This document shows, piece after piece, positions 1 through 8,812 of a stretch of 64,000 nucleotides of DNA. Location: the NCBI GenBank assembly GCA_027081115.1, contig JALWLD010000112.1:124001-188000 (forward strand). Reading direction: 5' to 3'. The position numbers and the translations under genes are program-made. The notes under the pieces were generated by a model. The model was not told where the DNA came from and made no database searches. It worked only from the letters and a program-made list of their open reading frames with translations. Within the stretch, counting starts at the first letter, position 1; each line of letters begins with the position of its first letter. This stretch comes from Sulfurovum sp. GTDB lineage: Bacteria; Campylobacterota; Campylobacteria; Campylobacterales; Sulfurovaceae.

Positions 1-1
1 T

Positions 2-922
2 GTGGATTCTTCTGCACTTTTCTTTTTACTTTTAGAAAAAGGTATCTCATTTGACATTGCTTTGGTCAATTATGGTACACGCCAAAATAGTAACAAAGAA
101 GAAATTCATGCAAAAATATTAGCTGAAAAATATAACCTCATTTGCCATACTGCTCAAGCACCAAATTTTGATGGACATTTTGAAAAAAATGCAAGAGATT
201 TTCGTTATACATTTTTTGAAAAGTTAATCAAGGTACATCATTACGATAATCTGCTTACTGCACACCAACTCAATGATCAATTGGAATGGCTGCTTATGCG
301 TTTAGTAAAAGGTGCAGGAATTTCAGAGTTACTTGGTCTAGAAGCTCTAAGTCAACGTAAAAATTATACACTTGTCCGACCTCTGCTGTCTTATAGTAAA
401 GAAGAACTGTTGGATTATCTCAAAACCAATGACTACCCTTATTTTGTTGATGAAAGTAATAGTGATGAAAAGTATGAGCGTAATCATTTTAGAAAAGTCT
501 TTTCAGACCCTCTTTTATGCCAATATAAAGAAGGTATTAAACGTAGTTTTGACTACCTAAGGAAAGATAAACAGTCACTTGAAAAGAGATTTGAAACCAT
601 TTATTCGGAAAAAAAACTAAGAATCATAAAACTACAGACTCATAGAGTGAAAACAAAAGCTGCAGATCTCGCATTAAAAGAATTAGGCTATCTTCTCTCT
701 GCTGCACAGCGAAAAGAGATAGAAAAAGAAGAAAGTTTGGTTATAGGTGGAGAATGGGCTATAGAAATACAAGGTGATCTACTTTATATTTCTCCCTATT
801 TGACAGTTGACATGCCCAAACAATTTAAAGAGGAATGCAGAGTTTTTAAAATACCAAAAAAAATAAGAGCCTACTATTTTAAAAATGATATCGATCCAAA
901 ACTCTTAATTTCCAATTCCTGA
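2..922 (+). CDS. tilS: tRNA(Ile)-lysidine synthase, 5'-truncated by window edge
   Basis: TilS converts C34 of the tRNA-Ile CAU anticodon to lysidine, using ATP and lysine, so that it reads AUA. The visible protein opens with DSSAL, the end of the SGGxDS ATP-pyrophosphatase loop, so only a short N-terminal piece lies before the window. Further N-type ATPase motifs follow: AHQLNDQLEWLLMRL and a PLL...RNHFR stretch typical of TilS. The frame is open to the first base, so the apparent GTG at position 2 is an internal codon and not a start. The gene ends 2 nt before the convergent xerH stop. The product is cytoplasmic, and the family call is firm from the motif order. Confidence 0.88.
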   Translation: MDSSALFFLLLEKGISFDIALVNYGTRQNSNKEEIHAKILAEKYNLICHTAQAPNFDGHFEKNARDFRYTFFEKLIKVHHYDNLLTAHQLNDQLEWLLMRLVKGAGISELLGLEALSQRKNYTLVRPLLSYSKEELLDYLKTNDYPYFVDESNSDEKYERNHFRKVFSDPLLCQYKEGIKRSFDYLRKDKQSLEKRFETIYSEKKLRIIKLQTHRVKTKAADLALKELGYLLSAAQRKEIEKEESLVIGGEWAIEIQGDLLYISPYLTVDMPKQFKEECRVFKIPKKIRAYYFKNDIDPKLLISNS

Positions 923-924
923 TT

Positions 925-1755
925 TTACTTTGCAAGAGGGTGTGCTTTCATATACTCTTGCATCTTTTTAACAGAACCTAACTTCGTATAGACCTGTGTT
1001 GTTGCCATTGTCTCATGCCCTAACAGTTCACTCACATCTGATATACGTGCACCATGATTGAGTAAATGGGTTGCAAATGAATGGCGTAACTGATGTGGTG
1101 TCACTTTCAATCCTGCATCTTTAAAAAGTTTTGTCAACTTGTATCGTAGTTGTGCAGCATTCAACGGGGCATTGCCTTTTTCAAAGAGATACTTCTTGGG
1201 ATGATAATTCTCAAGATAGTGACGAATCAATATTTGTAACTCTGACAAAAGAGGAAGTTCCCGTACCTTTGAACCTTTCCCGTGTACCTGTACCCACTCT
1301 GCTTTGATATCTGTAAGTTTTAGCTCACTCAACTCAGAGATACGAAGTCCCAAACCATACAACATAGAAATTAGAAGTCTCTCTTGCAGATTTGCTCCCT
1401 CCAATACTTCTGTAATATATTTTTCTTCTATGGGCTTAGGAAGGCTCTGAGGTACCTTTATGGACTCATCTGCAATCAACTTCAAAGAAAATTGACATTG
1501 ATCTTCAAGATACTTTGCAAATGAACGTACTGCAGAGAGTTTTTTAACAATAGTCTTTTTGGAATTTTTTACAATATTAAAACGAAATGGAGTAATATCG
1601 AGAATTGTTACACTATCTTCTTCATAAAAATGACTTACTTCAGCCATTTGGCGAAGTGCAGTCTCATAAGTCGTTATTGTAGTATCGGAATAGCCACGTA
1701 CATTGTAAAGATAATCAAGAAACTCTTCTACATAATTCTGAAGATTCTCTTTCAT
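925..1755 (-). CDS. xerH: Tyrosine recombinase, XerH type
   Basis: Site-specific recombinase of 276 aa that would resolve chromosome dimers at a dif-like site. It has an N-terminal SAM-like core-binding domain (about residues 5-90) and a C-terminal catalytic domain. The full catalytic set is visible: R138 in GLRISEL, K160 in HGKGSK, H221 and R224 in HQLRHSFATH, H247 in LLGHE and Y256 in QVYTKL. The start is fixed by GGAGG five bases before the ATG. Campylobacterota use a single XerH in place of XerC/XerD, which fits the lack of a partner here. I could not identify a difH site nearby. The gene is the last of a minus-strand run that includes the acyltransferase and miaB. Confidence 0.85.
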   Translation of the reverse strand: MKENLQNYVEEFLDYLYNVRGYSDTTITTYETALRQMAEVSHFYEEDSVTILDITPFRFNIVKNSKKTIVKKLSAVRSFAKYLEDQCQFSLKLIADESIKVPQSLPKPIEEKYITEVLEGANLQERLLISMLYGLGLRISELSELKLTDIKAEWVQVHGKGSKVRELPLLSELQILIRHYLENYHPKKYLFEKGNAPLNAAQLRYKLTKLFKDAGLKVTPHQLRHSFATHLLNHGARISDVSELLGHETMATTQVYTKLGSVKKMQEYMKAHPLAK

Positions 1756-1765
1756 ATCTGCCTCC

Positions 1766-2386
1766 CTACAAAATCGTATTTTCTAACATTTTCTCGCGTA
1801 AATATACTTTTGCTGTTTCCAACTCCATACCTTCAAGAGAGAGACTCTGTATGTAAAAATCAATTTGAGTAAATGGTTTGGGTATCACAAAACGATCCCA
1901 ACTTTTCAATTCCCAATACTTTTGGGCTTTATAGTTCATCACAAAAATAGGTAATTTACTTTTTAATGCTATACCTATGGCACCATCACTCATTGAGTGT
2001 CTAGGACCTCTTGGACCATCTGGGGTAATTAACACCTCTTCTCCACTCTTAATACTCTTAAATGCCTGAAGCAAGACCTGTCTGGCACCTTTTTTTGTAG
2101 AGCCTCTAAGTGGTCTGATCTTCAATATATTAAGCGTTCCAGCAATTAGTGAGCCATCAGAATGAGAAGAGATAATAGCTGAAGCTGGATGATTTTTATG
2201 AATCTTTCTATAAGCTTGCGGGCTCATGAGCAATTCATTGTGCCAACAGACACAGACATGCTGTTCTTCCCCAATATCTGTAATATAATGAAATTTTTTA
2301 GATGCCGTGTACCAGAGGAGACGCATAAGGATGTAAATGACCGGAGGGATAATAACCTCACCTATACCTCTGAAAAATACTTTCAT
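1766..2386 (-). CDS. Lysophospholipid acyltransferase family protein (DUF374 type)
   Basis: 206-aa protein of the DUF374 branch of the lysophospholipid acyltransferase superfamily. Visible marks are an N-terminal hydrophobic segment, WHNELL near residue 48, SSHSDGSLIAG, RGSTKKGAR and TPDGPRGPRH, the family's substrate-binding and catalytic blocks. Members are membrane-associated and some relatives acylate lipid A or phospholipid precursors; the substrate here cannot be told. It lies 9 nt downstream of miaB and 10 nt upstream of xerH on the same strand, so the three are probably co-transcribed. Confidence 0.75.
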   Translation of the reverse strand: MKVFFRGIGEVIIPPVIYILMRLLWYTASKKFHYITDIGEEQHVCVCWHNELLMSPQAYRKIHKNHPASAIISSHSDGSLIAGTLNILKIRPLRGSTKKGARQVLLQAFKSIKSGEEVLITPDGPRGPRHSMSDGAIGIALKSKLPIFVMNYKAQKYWELKSWDRFVIPKPFTQIDFYIQSLSLEGMELETAKVYLREKMLENTIL

Positions 2387-2395
2387 TTTCCCCCA

Positions 2396-3691
2396 CTAAA
2401 CAAGTACACCATCAAGTGCACCTCTGGATGTTTTTACGATCTTCACATCCACAATTTTACCAAGTAACTCTTCACTGCCTTCAACAAAGATCAGTTTACC
2501 ATCATCAGAACGACCGGAAACTCTTCCATTGGCTTTCAACTCATCAAAGTAAACCTTATGTACTTTGCCTAACTGGGCATCCATGATCTCATCTAAAATT
2601 TCAGTGTGTCTTTTTTGTAATCTGGTTAGACGTTCTCCTGAGAGCACATTATCAATTTGTGCTTCAAATTCGGCAGCTTCTGTATGTGGTCGTGGAGAGT
2701 ATTTAAACGAAAAAAGCTGTTCAAAACGTACTCTCTCAAGTACATCCATTGTATCTTCAAAATCAGCATCACTCTCACCAGGGAAACCAACAATAATATC
2801 AGTTGAGATAGTTGCTTCAGGGCAAAGTGTACGTATCTTTTCACAGCGATTGATGAAATTCTCTTTACTATACCCACGTTTCATGGCTTTAAGCAGTTTT
2901 GTTGAACCACTCTGCAAAGGTACATGTATCTGCTTACATATCTTCGGATTGGAAGCAAACTCTTCAATAAAGGCATCATCCATATGCAAAGGATGTGGAG
3001 AGGTAAATCTAATACGCTCAAGCCCTTCTATTTTAGAAATTTTTTGTAATAGTTGGGTAAAGTCACAACGCTCTTCACTGCTACCAAAACGTCTACCATA
3101 ATTGTTAACATTTTGTCCAAGCAGCATAACTTCTTTGGCACCTGTATTCACTGCCTTTGTAATTTCCTGTACCAAAAGATCCGAAGGGATCGATATCTCA
3201 TCTCCGCGTGTTGCGGGGACAATACAAAAAGTACATGACTTGTCACAACCTATAGAGATATTCACCATTGCCTTAAAAGGGTTACTTCTGTATTCACCAA
3301 AAGCATAGGTACTTTCATCAAAGTCCGTATCTATTTCTACAGCATGTTTTTTGTCAACCACTTGTGTGATTTTAGAAACATTTCTCGCTCCAATAACAAA
3401 ATCTACGGAAGGTGCACGTTTAATAATATCTTTACCAAGATGACTTGCTGTACATCCTGCCACACCGATCTTTGCACCTTCTTTTTTATGTTTATTAAAG
3501 ACTCCGATTTCTGAGAAAAGTTTTGCTACAGGTTTTTCTCTAACAGAACATGTATTAATAATAATAAGGTCAGCTTGGGAAAGTTCTTCGGTAAGTTCGT
3601 AAGGTTCTTTTTGGTTTAACTCGGCGATCATGTGCTCTGAGTCTCGCACATTCATCGCACAACCAAGTGTTTCAATAAATAATTTTTTCAT
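2396..3691 (-). CDS. miaB: tRNA-2-methylthio-N6-dimethylallyladenosine synthase
   Basis: Radical-SAM methylthiotransferase that adds the 2-methylthio group to i6A37 in tRNAs reading UNN codons. The 431-aa protein has the N-terminal UPF0004 domain with its three cluster cysteines (LGCAMN, NTCSVRE, AGCTAS), then the radical-SAM motif CDKSCTFC preceded by SIGC, and a C-terminal TRAM region. Length matches the family. miaA, which supplies the i6A substrate, is also in this window at 16611. A 23-nt gap separates it from the upstream HP0268-like gene on the same strand. Confidence 0.95.
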   Translation of the reverse strand: MKKLFIETLGCAMNVRDSEHMIAELNQKEPYELTEELSQADLIIINTCSVREKPVAKLFSEIGVFNKHKKEGAKIGVAGCTASHLGKDIIKRAPSVDFVIGARNVSKITQVVDKKHAVEIDTDFDESTYAFGEYRSNPFKAMVNISIGCDKSCTFCIVPATRGDEISIPSDLLVQEITKAVNTGAKEVMLLGQNVNNYGRRFGSSEERCDFTQLLQKISKIEGLERIRFTSPHPLHMDDAFIEEFASNPKICKQIHVPLQSGSTKLLKAMKRGYSKENFINRCEKIRTLCPEATISTDIIVGFPGESDADFEDTMDVLERVRFEQLFSFKYSPRPHTEAAEFEAQIDNVLSGERLTRLQKRHTEILDEIMDAQLGKVHKVYFDELKANGRVSGRSDDGKLIFVEGSEELLGKIVDVKIVKTSRGALDGVLV

Positions 3692-3714
3692 TTTACTCCG
3701 CTACACTTGCCTCC

Positions 3715-3954
3715 TTAGGCAATAATGTGTACTTCGTAGATATATTCGTTATCATCAAGTCCATATTTGACTTCACGCATATAAACAGAGTAACCTTTCT
3801 CTTCGAAATGCTCAATCAACTCTTTAAGCTCTTTATGTGAGTTGTCTTTATCGAAATAAAAAATAGATCTGTTTGCTAGTTCATCTTCGAGTTTTTTCAA
3901 CTCTATAGTTTTTGGTTTTGCTTTGAGTGTTGTTCTAGCAAGTTTTAGTTTCAT
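3715..3954 (-). CDS. HP0268-family small protein (putative nuclease)
   Basis: 79-aa acidic protein whose ends (KLKLAR...TLKAK and YEVHIIA) and middle (SIFYFDKDNSHKELK) match my recollection of the Campylobacterota HP0268 family. The H. pylori member has been reported to have nicking endonuclease and ribonuclease activity; that function is taken from the family and not visible here. Two ATGs are in frame at 3960 and 3954. The sequence AAGGAA abuts the first but lies exactly 6 nt before the second, so 3954 is preferred. It is divergent from nusA, with its own TATAAT upstream. Confidence 0.7.
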   Translation of the reverse strand: MKLKLARTTLKAKPKTIELKKLEDELANRSIFYFDKDNSHKELKELIEHFEEKGYSVYMREVKYGLDDNEYIYEVHIIA

Positions 3955-4011
3955 GTACATTTCCTTGAATATTAGTTACACAGAACCCCTGCAGCTCCCG
4001 TAATTGCTTAG

Positions 4012-4017
4012 ATTATA
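4012..4017 (-). promoter_or_regulatory. Predicted -10 element for the HP0268-like gene
   Basis: A perfect TATAAT on the minus strand about 58 bp before the HP0268-like start codon. Campylobacterota sigma-70 promoters often lack a clear -35 box, and none is seen here. The assignment is an inference from position in a divergent intergenic region. Confidence 0.45.
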
Positions 4018-4045
4018 CTTTATTTTCAGTAAAGGTTTGATTAGC

Positions 4046-4051
4046 TATAAT
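4046..4051 (+). promoter_or_regulatory. Predicted -10 element for nusA
   Basis: TATAAT in the divergent nusA/HP0268-like spacer. It would start transcription near 4058 and leave an untranslated leader of about 90 nt before nusA. No convincing -35 box is visible. Confidence 0.45.
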
Positions 4052-4146
4052 GCTATTCTTCGAAAACAGCACCTCCTTGACGTTCTTAACACTGTTATGT
4101 TACCTCTTGTAGCGGGTTGAAATTGAATTTAATTAAGGAATACACT

Positions 4147-5310
4147 ATGGAAAAAATATTAGATATTATTGAGGCAATTGCACACGAAAAAAACATCAGT
4201 AAAGAGCATGCCCTCGAAGCATTTACTGAAGCATTGACAAAAACAGCACAAAAGCTTACAACATTTACTTCTGCATTTGAAGTAAATATTGACCATGATA
4301 CAAAAACCCATTCTGTTAACAAAGTCATCACTGTTGTAGCAGACGGTGACCCTCAGCTTATGGTTGAAGTAGGAAGAGAAGACAACAAAGAAACCATCGA
4401 ATCTGATGCATTCATGGCACTTTCTGAAGCCAAAGAGTATGATGATTCTATTGAAGTAGGCGATCAGCTCAAAGAAGAGTTCATCCTCGAGGATCATGGC
4501 CGTACAGCTTCTGCAAACCTCTTTAGAGAACTTGAATACCACATCCAAAGACGTATAGAACAAGATCTTTTTGAGAAGTACAGAGAAAAAGTCGGTTCTG
4601 TCATGTTGGGTACGGTAAACCGTATCGATGCTGAAGACAACACTCATGTTGAAATTGGTGAGTTGAAAGGTATTATGACACTTAGAAACCGTATTAAGGG
4701 TGAAAAATTCAAGCGGGGAGACAGTATTAGAGCTCTACTAAGATACGTCTCTGTAGACCCACAGTTTGGTCTTTTTCTTGAGCTTACACGTACCTCTCCA
4801 AAATTTTTAGAAGCACTTATGGCTTCAGAAGTGCCTGAAATTTCAGATGGTATCGTTGAAATTGTTGCAGCAGCAAGAATCCCTGGAGAAAGAGCAAAAA
4901 TCGCACTTAAAACAGAACAGATGAATGTAGATCCTATTGGTGCTGCGGTTGGTGTAAAAGGAGTAAGGATCAATGCGGTAAGTGAAGAGCTTAATGGTGA
5001 GAATATTGACTGTATCGAGTACTCGGCAATTCCTGAAATTTTCATTACCAGAGCATTAAGCCCTGCTATTACACAAAGTATTAAAGTAGATCAAGATGAG
5101 AAAAAAGCGATCATCTCTATTACTGGCGATCAAAAAGCCAAAGCCATTGGTAAATCCGGTATCAATATCCGTTTGGCATCTATGTTGACGGGGTATACTA
5201 TTGAGTTAAATGAAGTAGAAGGTGTAACAGAGAGACAGGTTGACTCTTCAGATACTACTGAAACCAATAAGACTACAGATACTACCGCATTGGCTGATCT
5301 ATTTAAATAA
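4147..5310 (+). CDS. nusA: Transcription termination/antitermination factor NusA
   Basis: Cytoplasmic RNA polymerase partner for pausing, termination and antitermination. The 387-aa protein begins MEKILDIIEAIAHEKNIS, with the NusA N-terminal domain (about 1-120), an S1 domain (about 130-200) and tandem KH domains, the second containing GDQKAKAIGKSGINIRLAS. It lacks the C-terminal acidic repeats of E. coli NusA, as is normal in this phylum. AAGGAA lies 6 nt before the ATG at 4147; an in-frame ATG 30 nt further upstream has no ribosome site. The last 25 residues are Thr/Asp-rich and low in complexity. Confidence 0.93.
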   Translation: MEKILDIIEAIAHEKNISKEHALEAFTEALTKTAQKLTTFTSAFEVNIDHDTKTHSVNKVITVVADGDPQLMVEVGREDNKETIESDAFMALSEAKEYDDSIEVGDQLKEEFILEDHGRTASANLFRELEYHIQRRIEQDLFEKYREKVGSVMLGTVNRIDAEDNTHVEIGELKGIMTLRNRIKGEKFKRGDSIRALLRYVSVDPQFGLFLELTRTSPKFLEALMASEVPEISDGIVEIVAAARIPGERAKIALKTEQMNVDPIGAAVGVKGVRINAVSEELNGENIDCIEYSAIPEIFITRALSPAITQSIKVDQDEKKAIISITGDQKAKAIGKSGINIRLASMLTGYTIELNEVEGVTERQVDSSDTTETNKTTDTTALADLFK

Positions 5311-5568
5311 AGCTTGGTGTTATGGAAGCATAATACCCTACTATCGTAGGCTACTGTCTCTCGACGGTACCCTTTAATATGTTTGTTTTAAGTTCGTCTT
5401 ATTTACATTGTGGTAGTGTTTTTTCTCTTACTTTTCCAGAAAAGTAGACAAAAGCCGTCATGACTCTCAATATAATCCCGAAGGTACGAGGAGATTTCAC
5501 TTTCAAGGGCGTTCTTACCATGACAAGGCACACTTCGTGTGATTAATGGGGGGGGGGAAAAGAGAGCT
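5311..5568. other. Convergent nusA/tpiA spacer with hairpins and a G10 tract
   Basis: 258 bp with no credible gene. Going left to right it holds a 9-bp hairpin (GGTGTTATG/CATAATACC, 5316-5337) that probably ends nusA transcription, a small CCTAC/GTAGG hairpin (5337-5350), an 8-bp palindrome TACTTTTC-CA-GAAAAGTA (5429-5446), a CACAC/GTGTG hairpin (5529-5541) and ten consecutive G (5548-5557) 11 bp beyond the tpiA stop. The second half looks like degraded repeat sequence, but I cannot assign it. Confidence 0.5.
5316..5337 (+). terminator. Putative nusA terminator hairpin
   Basis: Nine-base arms GGTGTTATG and CATAATACC with a GAAG loop and one G-T pair, starting 6 nt after the nusA stop codon. 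There is no clean T-run, so termination is inferred from position and stem. Confidence 0.4.
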
Positions 5569-6261
5569 TTACGCTAAAAACATTTCAGAAAATGATTCTA
5601 CACTTAATGATGCAGATCCTACCAGTACTCCATCTACACCGGCTATAGAGATGATCTCTTTGATGTTTGCAGGTTTGGCAGATCCACCGTAAAGAAGAGG
5701 TTTGTTGTTGATAGCTTTTTTTAGTGCTCTGTGTGTGGTAGATATCTCATCTACTGTCGCAGAGCGTCCTGTTCCAATAGCCCAGATCGGTTCATAGGCT
5801 ACGATCACTTTGTCATAAGAGATATCGATACCTTCAAACTGTGCTAACAGGTATTGCATAACTGATTCAAACCCTTTCTCACGGATGTGAAGTGGTTCTC
5901 CTATACAGTAGATGATCTCAAATCCCTGCTCTTTGAAAAAATCAAATTTCTCTGCCACCTTTGTCTGGGTTTCATCCATATATTCACGTCGTTCACTATG
6001 CCCAATAAGAATGGCTTTGATACCAAACTCTTCAAGCTGCTCTACCCCGATCTCTCCGGTATACGCACCATTTTGTGTAGCGTATGCATTTTGTGTACCC
6101 ACAGTAAAATCACCGTCAAACCTGTCTAACGCAGTTGAAGGTGGGAAGATATACACCTTATCTTCAGGTTTTTTTGAAACCAATTTTACTTTCAAGTCTT
6201 CCATATACGTTTTTGTTGACGCTCTAGTATGGTTGGTTTTAAAATTGGCTGCAAATATCAT
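5569..6261 (-). CDS. tpiA: Triose-phosphate isomerase
   Basis: Interconverts dihydroxyacetone phosphate and glyceraldehyde-3-phosphate. At 230 aa it is slightly short, as in other Campylobacterota. The substrate lysine is in FKTN near residue 8, the electrophilic histidine in LIGHSERRE, the catalytic glutamate in VAYEPIWAIGTG and the phosphate loop in LLYGGSAKP. It lies 11 nt downstream of pgk and is the third gene of gap-pgk-tpiA. A ten-base G tract lies just past its stop codon. Confidence 0.96.
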   Translation of the reverse strand: MIFAANFKTNHTRASTKTYMEDLKVKLVSKKPEDKVYIFPPSTALDRFDGDFTVGTQNAYATQNGAYTGEIGVEQLEEFGIKAILIGHSERREYMDETQTKVAEKFDFFKEQGFEIIYCIGEPLHIREKGFESVMQYLLAQFEGIDISYDKVIVAYEPIWAIGTGRSATVDEISTTHRALKKAINNKPLLYGGSAKPANIKEIISIAGVDGVLVGSASLSVESFSEMFLA

Positions 6262-6272
6262 ATTTTTCCTTC

Positions 6273-7466
6273 TTACTTTTCCAAGGCTTCAAGGCCAGGT
6301 AGTTTTACACCTTCAATAAGCTTCAAACTTGCACCACCGCCGGTACTTACAAAAGTCATCTCATCTACATCGCCTGCCCTTTGTGCAACATCTGCGGTAT
6401 CTCCACCACCTACAATGGTTGTAGCATGTGTCTCAGCAATGTGGTGTGACATTCTCAAACTTCCTTTTGAAAATTTATCCATCTCATACACACCCATTGG
6501 ACCATTCCAAATGATCGTTTGCGCATCATTGAGGACTTCACGGAAAAGTCTTGAAGAAGCAGGACCGGTATCTAGTCCCATCCAACCTACAGGGATCTCC
6601 TGTGATGGCAAGTATTTGACTGCTGTATTCTCAGAGAACTCAGGAGCAACCACAAAATCAACAGGCAAATAAAATTTTACACCCAAAGAGTGTGCTTTGT
6701 CCATAATGGTTCTGGCTTCATCCAGAAGATCATCTTCACATAAAGAGTTACCTATCTCATACCCTTGTGCTTTCAAGAAGGTAAAGGCCATACCTCCCCC
6801 GATGATCACTTTGTCAACCTTGTTAAGTAAGTTATTCAAAGCCTGAAGTTTACCTGAAACTTTAGACCCTCCCACCACAGCGATAAAAGGACGGATTGGG
6901 TTTTCAAGTACTTTACCAAAGAAGTTTACCTCTTTACCCATAAGAAATCCTGCTGCTTTATGGTCTACGTCAAACTGCTCTGCAATAGCGTAAATAGAAG
7001 CATGTTTTCTATGACAGGCACCAAATGCATCATTAACATAAATGTCTGCAAAAGAGGCTAACTCTTTTGCAAAAGCTTCATCATTTTCTGTTTCGCCAGC
7101 TTCATAACGTAAATTTTCAAGAAGAAGAACATCCCCCGGCTGCATATTGGCAGCTTTCTCTTTAGCATCTGGTCCCACTACATCATTGGCCATATAAAAT
7201 TCATTTTTTATTTTTAAAAGTGTATTCAATCTTTTTGCCACAGGCTTTAAAGAGTATTTCTCTTCATATTTACCAGGCTCTGGTCTCTCATAGTGTGAAG
7301 CAAGAATCACTTTACAGTCTCTGTCAATACAGTAACGAATTGTCTGTAAAGCCGAACGTATACGTCTGTCATCTGTAATATTCCCAAATTCATCTTTTGG
7401 GACATTAAAATCACATCTTATAAATACTCTTTTACCATCTATCTCTATATCTTTTAGTGTTCTCAT
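6273..7466 (-). CDS. pgk: Phosphoglycerate kinase
   Basis: Transfers phosphate between 1,3-bisphosphoglycerate and ADP. The 397-aa protein shows the N-terminal substrate motif [12 protein letters not shown], the conserved HYERPE and [13 protein letters not shown] blocks, [10 protein letters not shown] and the nucleotide loop [10 protein letters not shown] with [11 protein letters not shown] near the C-terminus. It sits 8 nt after gap. In an autotroph or lithotroph this operon mostly runs towards sugar synthesis, but GlcNAc uptake genes in the same window could also feed it. Confidence 0.97.
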   Translation of the reverse strand: MRTLKDIEIDGKRVFIRCDFNVPKDEFGNITDDRRIRSALQTIRYCIDRDCKVILASHYERPEPGKYEEKYSLKPVAKRLNTLLKIKNEFYMANDVVGPDAKEKAANMQPGDVLLLENLRYEAGETENDEAFAKELASFADIYVNDAFGACHRKHASIYAIAEQFDVDHKAAGFLMGKEVNFFGKVLENPIRPFIAVVGGSKVSGKLQALNNLLNKVDKVIIGGGMAFTFLKAQGYEIGNSLCEDDLLDEARTIMDKAHSLGVKFYLPVDFVVAPEFSENTAVKYLPSQEIPVGWMGLDTGPASSRLFREVLNDAQTIIWNGPMGVYEMDKFSKGSLRMSHHIAETHATTIVGGGDTADVAQRAGDVDEMTFVSTGGGASLKLIEGVKLPGLEALEK

Positions 7467-7474
7467 CGTTTACC

Positions 7475-8470
7475 CTATTTTTTACTTATGTGTATCGCCA
7501 TATCTACCAAACGACAAGAATATCCCCACTCGTTGTCATACCAGGAAAGTACCTTGACCATATTGTCGCCAATCACTTGAATCGTATCCATCGCAACAAC
7601 GGTACTAAGCTCTTCTCCTACAAAGTCTTGAGAGACTCTATACTCTTCATCCACACCTAAGATTCCCTTGTGTGAACCCTTACTTGCTGCTGTAAATGCA
7701 GCTTTTACTTCATCCAATGTTGTATTTTTACTCAATGTCACAGTCAGGTCAACCATAGAAACATCAGGGGTTGGTACTCTGAGTGCCTGTCCATTTAATT
7801 TACCGGCAAGCTCAGGAAGTACTTTTGAAATGGCTTTAGCCGCACCTGTAGTTGTAGGTACAATGTTGGTCGCACCAGATCTTCCTTTTCTTGGATCTTT
7901 TTTATGTTTTGTATCCAGAATCGGCTGGGAAGCTGTGTAAGAGTGGATCGTTGTCATCAATCCATTTTCAATGCCAAAAGCATCATTCAATACTTTAGCA
8001 ACAGGTGCCAGACCATTAGTAGTACATGAAGCATTTGAGACAATACACTCTCCTGCATAGGTATCTTCATTGGCTCCTATTACAAATGTAGCCGTATCAT
8101 CTTTGGCAGGTGCCGAGAAAAGTACTTTTTTCACACCATTACCCAAATAAGGCTGTACAGATTCTGCTGTTAAAAATGCACCTGTACACTCAAGTACGAT
8201 CTCCGCACCCGTAGAAGCAAAATCAATTTTTGAAAGTTCACGCTCGGCAAAGATCTTTGCTTTTGTGTCGGCAATATTCAAATATCCGTCCTTCACAGAA
8301 ACATCACTGCGACGACCATGTACAGAATCATACTTGAGGTTATACTCAATCATCTCATCTGTTCCGCTTGCATTTACTGCTACAAGCTCAATATCATCTC
8401 TATCCGCAATAATACGTGTGACACACCTACCGATTCTACCCAAACCATTGATTGCTACTTTTACAGCCAT
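7475..8470 (-). CDS. gap: Glyceraldehyde-3-phosphate dehydrogenase, type I
   Basis: 331-aa phosphorylating GAPDH. It has an N-terminal Rossmann motif INGLGRIGRCV, the catalytic cysteine in SNASCTTNGLAPV (about residue 152), the base histidine in TIHSYTASQ and the C-terminal SWYDNEWGYS. It is the first gene of gap-pgk-tpiA. Its ribosome site (AAGGAT) is only about 20 bp from the left arm of the nested-palindrome element at 8491-8764, so the transcript start must lie within or beyond that element. Confidence 0.96.
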   Translation of the reverse strand: MAVKVAINGLGRIGRCVTRIIADRDDIELVAVNASGTDEMIEYNLKYDSVHGRRSDVSVKDGYLNIADTKAKIFAERELSKIDFASTGAEIVLECTGAFLTAESVQPYLGNGVKKVLFSAPAKDDTATFVIGANEDTYAGECIVSNASCTTNGLAPVAKVLNDAFGIENGLMTTIHSYTASQPILDTKHKKDPRKGRSGATNIVPTTTGAAKAISKVLPELAGKLNGQALRVPTPDVSMVDLTVTLSKNTTLDEVKAAFTAASKGSHKGILGVDEEYRVSQDFVGEELSTVVAMDTIQVIGDNMVKVLSWYDNEWGYSCRLVDMAIHISKK

Positions 8471-8490
8471 TTTCTATCCTTAGAGGTTTT

Positions 8491-8764
8491 TATTAGGACG
8501 CTTCTAAATATTCCTATATTCATAACAGGTTTTGCAAATGTAAGCTTGCACAAGAACTTTTCAAGTCCTAGCCGTAGCCAAGGCAAAGTAAATATCTTGT
8601 GCAAGATTGCGTTTGCAAAGCCCACCTCTGGGGCATCACCAGCTTTCACCTATGCATTGCTACTCTATCTCAACTTAGCAATGCCAGGTTTTCAAAAGAG
8701 TGCCTAGTCTAGACAAAAGCTAGTGATGTTATGAACATATAGGAGTATTAGAGGTGTCCTTATG
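8491..8764. repeat. Nested inverted-repeat element, MITE-like or structured 5' leader
   Basis: About 275 bp fills the divergent gap/nadD spacer and folds on itself at three levels. The outer arms 8491-8526 and 8728-8764 are inverted copies with few mismatches and small gaps (sharing GGAC, TCCTATAT and TCATAAC). Inside lies a hairpin with 25-bp arms, 8531-8555 and 8595-8619, with 22 of 25 bases matching. Next comes a hairpin with 14-bp arms, 8634-8647 and 8715-8728, itself enclosing 9-bp arms GCATTGCTA/TAGCAATGC (8654-8662, 8676-8684). The result is a three-way-junction shape. No transposase and no clear target duplication are seen. A 62-codon minus-strand frame across it is treated as spurious. 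Confidence 0.6.
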
Positions 8765-8812
8765 TAAAACTATGTTAAAATTGCGTAATTTTACAGTAAA
8801 TGAGGTTAGCAT

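Noticed and set aside
925-1755. XerH gene as a phage integrase marking an island
   Set aside because: Its short length, catalytic layout and housekeeping neighbours fit the chromosomal dimer-resolution enzyme; there is no att repeat or cargo.
8461-8649. 62-codon minus-strand frame overlapping the gap start
   Set aside because: It lies within the nested inverted repeat, and its sequence is explained by the palindrome arms; there is no ribosome site, and it shares the gap 5' end.
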